A stretch of 8,168 nt of DNA, from contig CAZXIX010000144.1 of the NCBI GenBank assembly GCA_964640855.1, positions 1 through 8,168 of the forward strand. Reading direction: 5' to 3'. This DNA comes from JAJDFU01 sp964640855. GTDB lineage: Bacteria > Bacteroidota > Bacteroidia > Chitinophagales > Saprospiraceae. Both the position numbers and the translations under genes were made by a program. Below the pieces are notes generated by a model. It saw only the letters and a list, made by a program, of their open reading frames with translations. It made no database searches and was not told where the DNA came from. Of the stretch, positions 6,124 to 8,168 are shown one piece after another; within the stretch, counting starts at the first letter, position 1; each line of letters begins with the position of its first letter.

Positions 6124-6567
6124 TCAAATCAATTTGAGCTCCTGCAGTTCTGATTCCGAAAGCTCTTCCTGAATTTGCATGAACCACTCTCTTTCTTCCT
6201 GGCGGATGTGCGTTTCGAGTTCGTGGCCGAGTTGGTCGAGGGCGGCTTCGAGATCGGATTCGGCATGGCTGAGGAGGGAAGCGAATTGCTCGATGAGTCG
6301 GGCGTGCTCGCGGCGCATCTGTTGGGCGAGAGCGGATAGCAGTTCGTTTTTGAACTCAATGGCGGGCAGGAGCTGTTGTTCTTCCCGGATGAAATGAGCC
6401 TGGATAAATTCCTGGAAATGTTGGATGGCGTAAGTTCGTTTTCCTTCCGGGTCGGTGGGTAAGCCCCGGTAGGCGGGGGCGTTAGCCTTGAGGAGTTGGG
6501 CCAGGATCAGCATACGGTGATGCTCTCGGGAAAGGGGGAATAAGGCGGGGTGGCGTTTGAGCGGCAT
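6124..6567 (-). CDS. Hemerythrin-like HHE cation-binding domain protein
   Basis: A 147-residue, largely helical soluble protein with no signal peptide. The pattern of metal ligands of a hemerythrin-like four-helix bundle is visible: His16/His17 in LSREHHRML, His50, His58 and Glu62 (HFIRE, an HxxxE motif), His88 in REHARL, and His120 with Glu124 (HIRQE). Such proteins bind a di-iron centre and serve in oxygen, nitric oxide or iron handling; which of these applies here cannot be decided. The length fits a single HHE domain with no fused domain. The ATG at 6567 has no Shine-Dalgarno; TAATTTTC read on the minus strand near 6604 is a one-mismatch promoter box. It converges on the upstream membrane-protein gene and is otherwise a lone gene. 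The Fur gene in the same window is thematically related through iron, but no Fur site was recognised in front of it. Confidence 0.88.
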   Translation of the reverse strand: MPLKRHPALFPLSREHHRMLILAQLLKANAPAYRGLPTDPEGKRTYAIQHFQEFIQAHFIREEQQLLPAIEFKNELLSALAQQMRREHARLIEQFASLLSHAESDLEAALDQLGHELETHIRQEEREWFMQIQEELSESELQELKLI

Positions 6568-6609
6568 GATGGGTGTGGGTTTGCCTGTAGGCGTGTGTGA
6601 AAATTACGG

Positions 6610-6628
6610 TCCGGAAAAACGTTCCGGG
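6610..6628. other. Perfect small hairpin upstream of the hemerythrin-like gene
   Basis: CCGGAA (6611-6616) pairs perfectly with TTCCGG (6622-6627) around AAACG, extended by a T-G pair outside. It lies 43 bases before the minus-strand start and would fall in that gene's leader or promoter region. No T run follows on either side, so it is not a clear terminator; function unknown. Confidence 0.35.
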
Positions 6629-6630
6629 GC

Positions 6631-6661
6631 TTTCCTGGGTAGAATAAAAGTATTATTTTTG
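6631..6661 (+). promoter_or_regulatory. Candidate promoter facing tRNA-Gln
   Basis: TATTTTTG at 6654-6661 matches the Bacteroidota -7 box TAnnTTTG exactly. TTTC at 6631-6634 sits 19 bases upstream and differs from the -33 element TTTG by one base. It points toward tRNA-Gln but lies about 140 bases ahead of it, a long leader, so it is only a candidate. No better box was found closer to the tRNA. Confidence 0.4.
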
Positions 6662-6763
6662 TGGCCGCTATTGGAAGAAATAGTGGATGTAAGGGAAAAA
6701 TGGCTATTTGTAGTCTGTGATTTTCTCTTGCTTTTATCCGGTTTTCCGAGGATGGTGCCCATT

Positions 6764-6795
6764 GTGACATCAAACCTTCGTGACATCGCGACATT
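6764..6795 (+). repeat. Direct repeats just before tRNA-Gln
   Basis: GTGACATC occurs exactly at 6764-6771 and 6780-6787, 16 bases apart from start to start. A partial third unit, GCGACATT, lies at 6788-6795, five bases before the tRNA 5' end. These could be a protein-binding site or a processing-related sequence; the sequence alone does not say. Confidence 0.4.
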
Positions 6796-6799
6796 AAAC

Positions 6800-6870
6800 A
6801 GACCTATGGTGTAATGGTAGCACTCCGGATTTTGGTTCCGTCAGTCTAGGTTCGAGTCCTAGTAGGTCTA
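6800..6870 (+). tRNA. tRNA-Gln (anticodon UUG)
   Basis: All four arms can be drawn. The acceptor AGACCTA pairs with TAGGTCT, with discriminator A at 6870. The D-stem is GTGT/GCAC, the T-stem is CTAGG/CCTAG around TTCGAGT, and the anticodon loop TTTTGGT gives UUG, read as glutamine. The total is 71 bases with a four-base variable region. The anticodon stem CCGGA/TCCGT has a C-T mismatch at its outermost pair (27-43). The 3' CCA is not encoded (CCC follows), so it must be added by the CCA-adding enzyme. Confidence 0.95.
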
Positions 6871-6877
6871 CCCTCTA

Positions 6878-6923
6878 AAGCCTGGAACGCCTATAAACAT
6901 TGGGCCTCCGGGCTTTTTCTTTT
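6878..6923 (+). terminator. Intrinsic terminator after tRNA-Gln
   Basis: AAGCCTGGA (6878-6886) pairs with TCCGGGCTT (6907-6915), nine pairs including one G-T. An inner GCC/GGC extension shortens the long loop. The 3' arm runs into TTTTTCTTTTG. It starts eight bases after the tRNA and fits as its transcription end. Confidence 0.6.
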
Positions 6924-7008
6924 GCCTTGTCGTGTGGTTTTCGTGTGGTGGCGTTAAATTTTGTTTCAATAGCAAAACTCAACCTTTAGTTTACATTGGA
7001 TCGAGTCT

Positions 7009-7054
7009 AATCCTGGGCTTTGTTGTTTGGACAATGTTCAGGATTCTACATTAG
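7009..7054 (+). promoter_or_regulatory. Candidate promoter with overlapping inverted repeat
   Basis: TTTG at 7026-7029 and TACATTAG at 7047-7054 are 17 bases apart and match the Bacteroidota -33/-7 pair with one mismatch. A start near 7060 would leave a leader of about 15 bases for the gene at 7076. The exact inverted repeat AATCCTG (7009-7015) and CAGGATT (7039-7045) surrounds the -33 box and enters the spacer, where an operator would act. Which protein would bind it is unknown. Confidence 0.4.
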
Positions 7055-7075
7055 AGAAAAACAAACAAGGAGCCA

Positions 7076-7486
7076 ATGAGAACCGCTTACTTAATCCAAT
7101 CCACTCTCTTTTTATTCTTCATGCATACCTCTTTTGTAAATGCACAAGAGATTACTTCTAAATGGATTCAAGAGCAGGCAAGCCCTTATGTAATAGTAAC
7201 CGCTGAAGTCCAGGCAAGGGGTTTTAACCCAGCAGATAGGATCATCATTATCCGGCTAAATGAAAAGGCATATTGTGTAAATGATTGCGATAAACTTCGA
7301 AAAGATATGGTTGAAGCCGGTGTACTGATTCAAACCAAAGCAATGGATGGAGGTAAGGAGTTACGCTGGAAATTCACTGATGTTCCTTTCTTGAACTTGG
7401 TTCACGCAGCGGGCTACAGAATGATAAGCGCCCAGCCAAGTCTTACTACTAGTCCAGCTCAATATGTTTTTGAAAGATTAGATTGA
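7076..7486 (+). CDS. Small secreted protein of unknown function
   Basis: I do not recognise this 136-residue protein. Residues 1-23 form a typical signal peptide: a short basic start, the hydrophobic stretch around LFLFFMHTSF, and VNA before a likely cleavage ahead of Gln24. The mature part is therefore about 113 residues and probably periplasmic or released. It has two cysteines four apart (Cys67 and Cys71, in YCVNDC), which could form a disulfide or metal site. There are no membrane segments or repeats. The start is well set: AAGGAG ends three bases before the ATG at 7076, a clearer Shine-Dalgarno than most genes here. GC content is well below that of the housekeeping genes upstream, suggesting transfer. 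It shares orientation with the small gene 169 bases downstream, but their spacing gives no firm operon link. Confidence 0.75.
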   Translation: MRTAYLIQSTLFLFFMHTSFVNAQEITSKWIQEQASPYVIVTAEVQARGFNPADRIIIIRLNEKAYCVNDCDKLRKDMVEAGVLIQTKAMDGGKELRWKFTDVPFLNLVHAAGYRMISAQPSLTTSPAQYVFERLD

Positions 7487-7532
7487 CTTTCTGCAAGTGA
7501 GTTTCAAGTAGAGTAGAGCAACAAAAAAGGTC

Positions 7533-7555
7533 CATCGTTTCCGGCAGACCCTTTA
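7533..7555 (+). terminator. Weak terminator-like hairpin after the secreted-protein gene
   Basis: GGTC in the stretch AAAAAAGGTC pairs with GACC in GACCCTTTACT, with an A run before and a short T run after, and a loop of about 14 bases. The stem is only four firm pairs plus possible A-T extension across one bulged C, so it may not terminate efficiently. Confidence 0.25.
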
Positions 7556-7655
7556 CTAAACCTCAGTTACAGAATGCAAGATATGGGAAGCCAACCTGAT
7601 CCGCATAGCATGGAAAATCATTTTTATTAGTTATATATCTTGGAAAAATTAACTT

Positions 7656-8009
7656 ATGGTTGACTTAAAAACCTTTGTTAGTGAGACTATTCAACAAGTG
7701 ATTGAAAGTGCAAGAGACGCAGGAGTTGAGTTGAAGCAAAAAATTAGCACCAAGGACGGTGAATTCCAGGTAGGCAATAATTCTTTTGTATCCATTCAGT
7801 TTGATATTTCAGTAACGTACATGGAAGAAAAGCAATCGAGCGCAGGAGGTGGGGTTTCTATTCAGGTATTGAAAATTGGTGCTGAAAAGTCGGATGTTAC
7901 GAATGACCAATCTATCAACCACATAAAATTTTCAGTACCAGTTAGGATTCCAGCTAGCGGCAATCGTAATATACGAAAAGGCCCCGGACAACTACCGGAG
8001 ATGCTATAA
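7656..8009 (+). CDS. Small protein resembling Trypco2-like (trypsin-co-occurring) domain
   Basis: A 117-residue soluble protein with no signal peptide or membrane segment. It opens with an amphipathic helix (LKTFVSETIQQVIESARDAG, 4-23), followed by likely beta strands FVSIQFDISVTY (44-55), GGGVSIQVLKIGAE (64-77) and INHIKFSVPVRIP (87-99), and a basic, probably flexible tail (100-117). This order, with the IQFDISVT and IKFSVPV strands and the glycine-rich turn, resembles small bacterial proteins of the trypsin-co-occurring domain 2 type, which computational surveys place among conflict-system components. That match is from memory of the pattern, not from a search. The ATG at 7656 has no Shine-Dalgarno; TATCTTGG (7636-7643) is a one-mismatch -7 box just upstream. 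Its low GC content matches the preceding secreted-protein gene. No protease or effector partner is in the window; it may lie beyond the right edge. Confidence 0.68.
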   Translation: MVDLKTFVSETIQQVIESARDAGVELKQKISTKDGEFQVGNNSFVSIQFDISVTYMEEKQSSAGGGVSIQVLKIGAEKSDVTNDQSINHIKFSVPVRIPASGNRNIRKGPGQLPEML

Positions 8010-8127
8010 AAACCCCCATCCACATGGTACGGTGGGCAAATCGTGTAAGTGCATTGAGACGATTGCTCATGTTTATTACAGACCCGCACCTATTTATTGG
8101 TAGTATCATTGGATATAAATAGTCGTC

Positions 8128-8148
8128 CCTGAAAAAGCCCTTTTTAGG
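8128..8148. terminator. AT-rich hairpin near the right edge
   Basis: CCT and AAAAA (8128-8136, with G8131 bulged) pair with TTTTT and AGG (8141-8148) around GCCC. It lies about 120 bases after the stop of the last gene. The stem is mostly A-T and could equally serve a gene beyond the window on the opposite strand. A second, imperfect hairpin with CCAC/GTGG arms lies nearer the stop at about 8020-8037, without a T run. No gene is seen in 8010-8168. Confidence 0.3.
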
Positions 8149-8168
8149 CCATTCGGGGTTGTAAAAAG

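Noticed and set aside
6557..6814. Plus-strand open frame of 85 codons running into tRNA-Gln
   Set aside because: It overlaps both the start of the hemerythrin-like gene and the tRNA and has no recognisable features.
1..8168. CRISPR array, insertion sequence or origin of replication
   Set aside because: No regularly spaced repeats, transposase frame, terminal inverted repeats or cluster of DnaA boxes were seen.

Overview
The window looks like a piece of a Bacteroidota chromosome, probably a fairly GC-rich member such as the Saprospiraceae/Lewinella group; that lineage is inferred from protein character and not proven. Three things support the phylum. The gene order Rel/SpoT homologue - Fur-type regulator - adenylosuccinate synthetase is one I recall from Bacteroidota. 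Shine-Dalgarno sequences are weak or absent in front of several genes. There are several matches to the phylum's -7 promoter box TAnnTTTG (minus strand at 118-111; plus strand at 3281-3288 and 6654-6661).

Layout. 1-54 is the 5' part of a tRNA-Leu(UAG) on the minus strand, cut by the window edge. 259-2478 is a full-length bifunctional (p)ppGpp synthetase/hydrolase. A Fur-family repressor follows after 54 bases (2533-3012), then a 302-base intergenic region holding TTTAGGG-like motifs in both orientations, a perfect DnaA-box 9-mer and a candidate terminator. purA lies at 3315-4610 and is followed by a strong hairpin. 4796-6067 encodes a polytopic membrane protein resembling GT-C glycosyltransferases. 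It converges on a minus-strand hemerythrin-like protein (6567-6124), with a hairpin between them. 6800-6870 is a tRNA-Gln(UUG) followed by a terminator-like hairpin.

From about 6940 to the end the DNA becomes clearly AT-richer (about 40% GC in lines counted by hand, against about 60% in a sampled line of the rel gene). It holds two small accessory genes: a 136-residue secreted protein of unknown function (7076-7486), and a 117-residue protein (7656-8009) that resembles the Trypco2-like small proteins associated with prokaryotic conflict systems. This may be the left edge of an island inserted at tRNA-Gln, but no integrase or second attachment repeat is visible.

How the genes work together. 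Rel sets the (p)ppGpp level, Fur senses iron, and PurA commits IMP to AMP synthesis. PurA of E. coli is known to be inhibited by ppGpp, so the cluster joins starvation signalling to purine flow. The membrane and hemerythrin-like genes have no clear functional link to that core.
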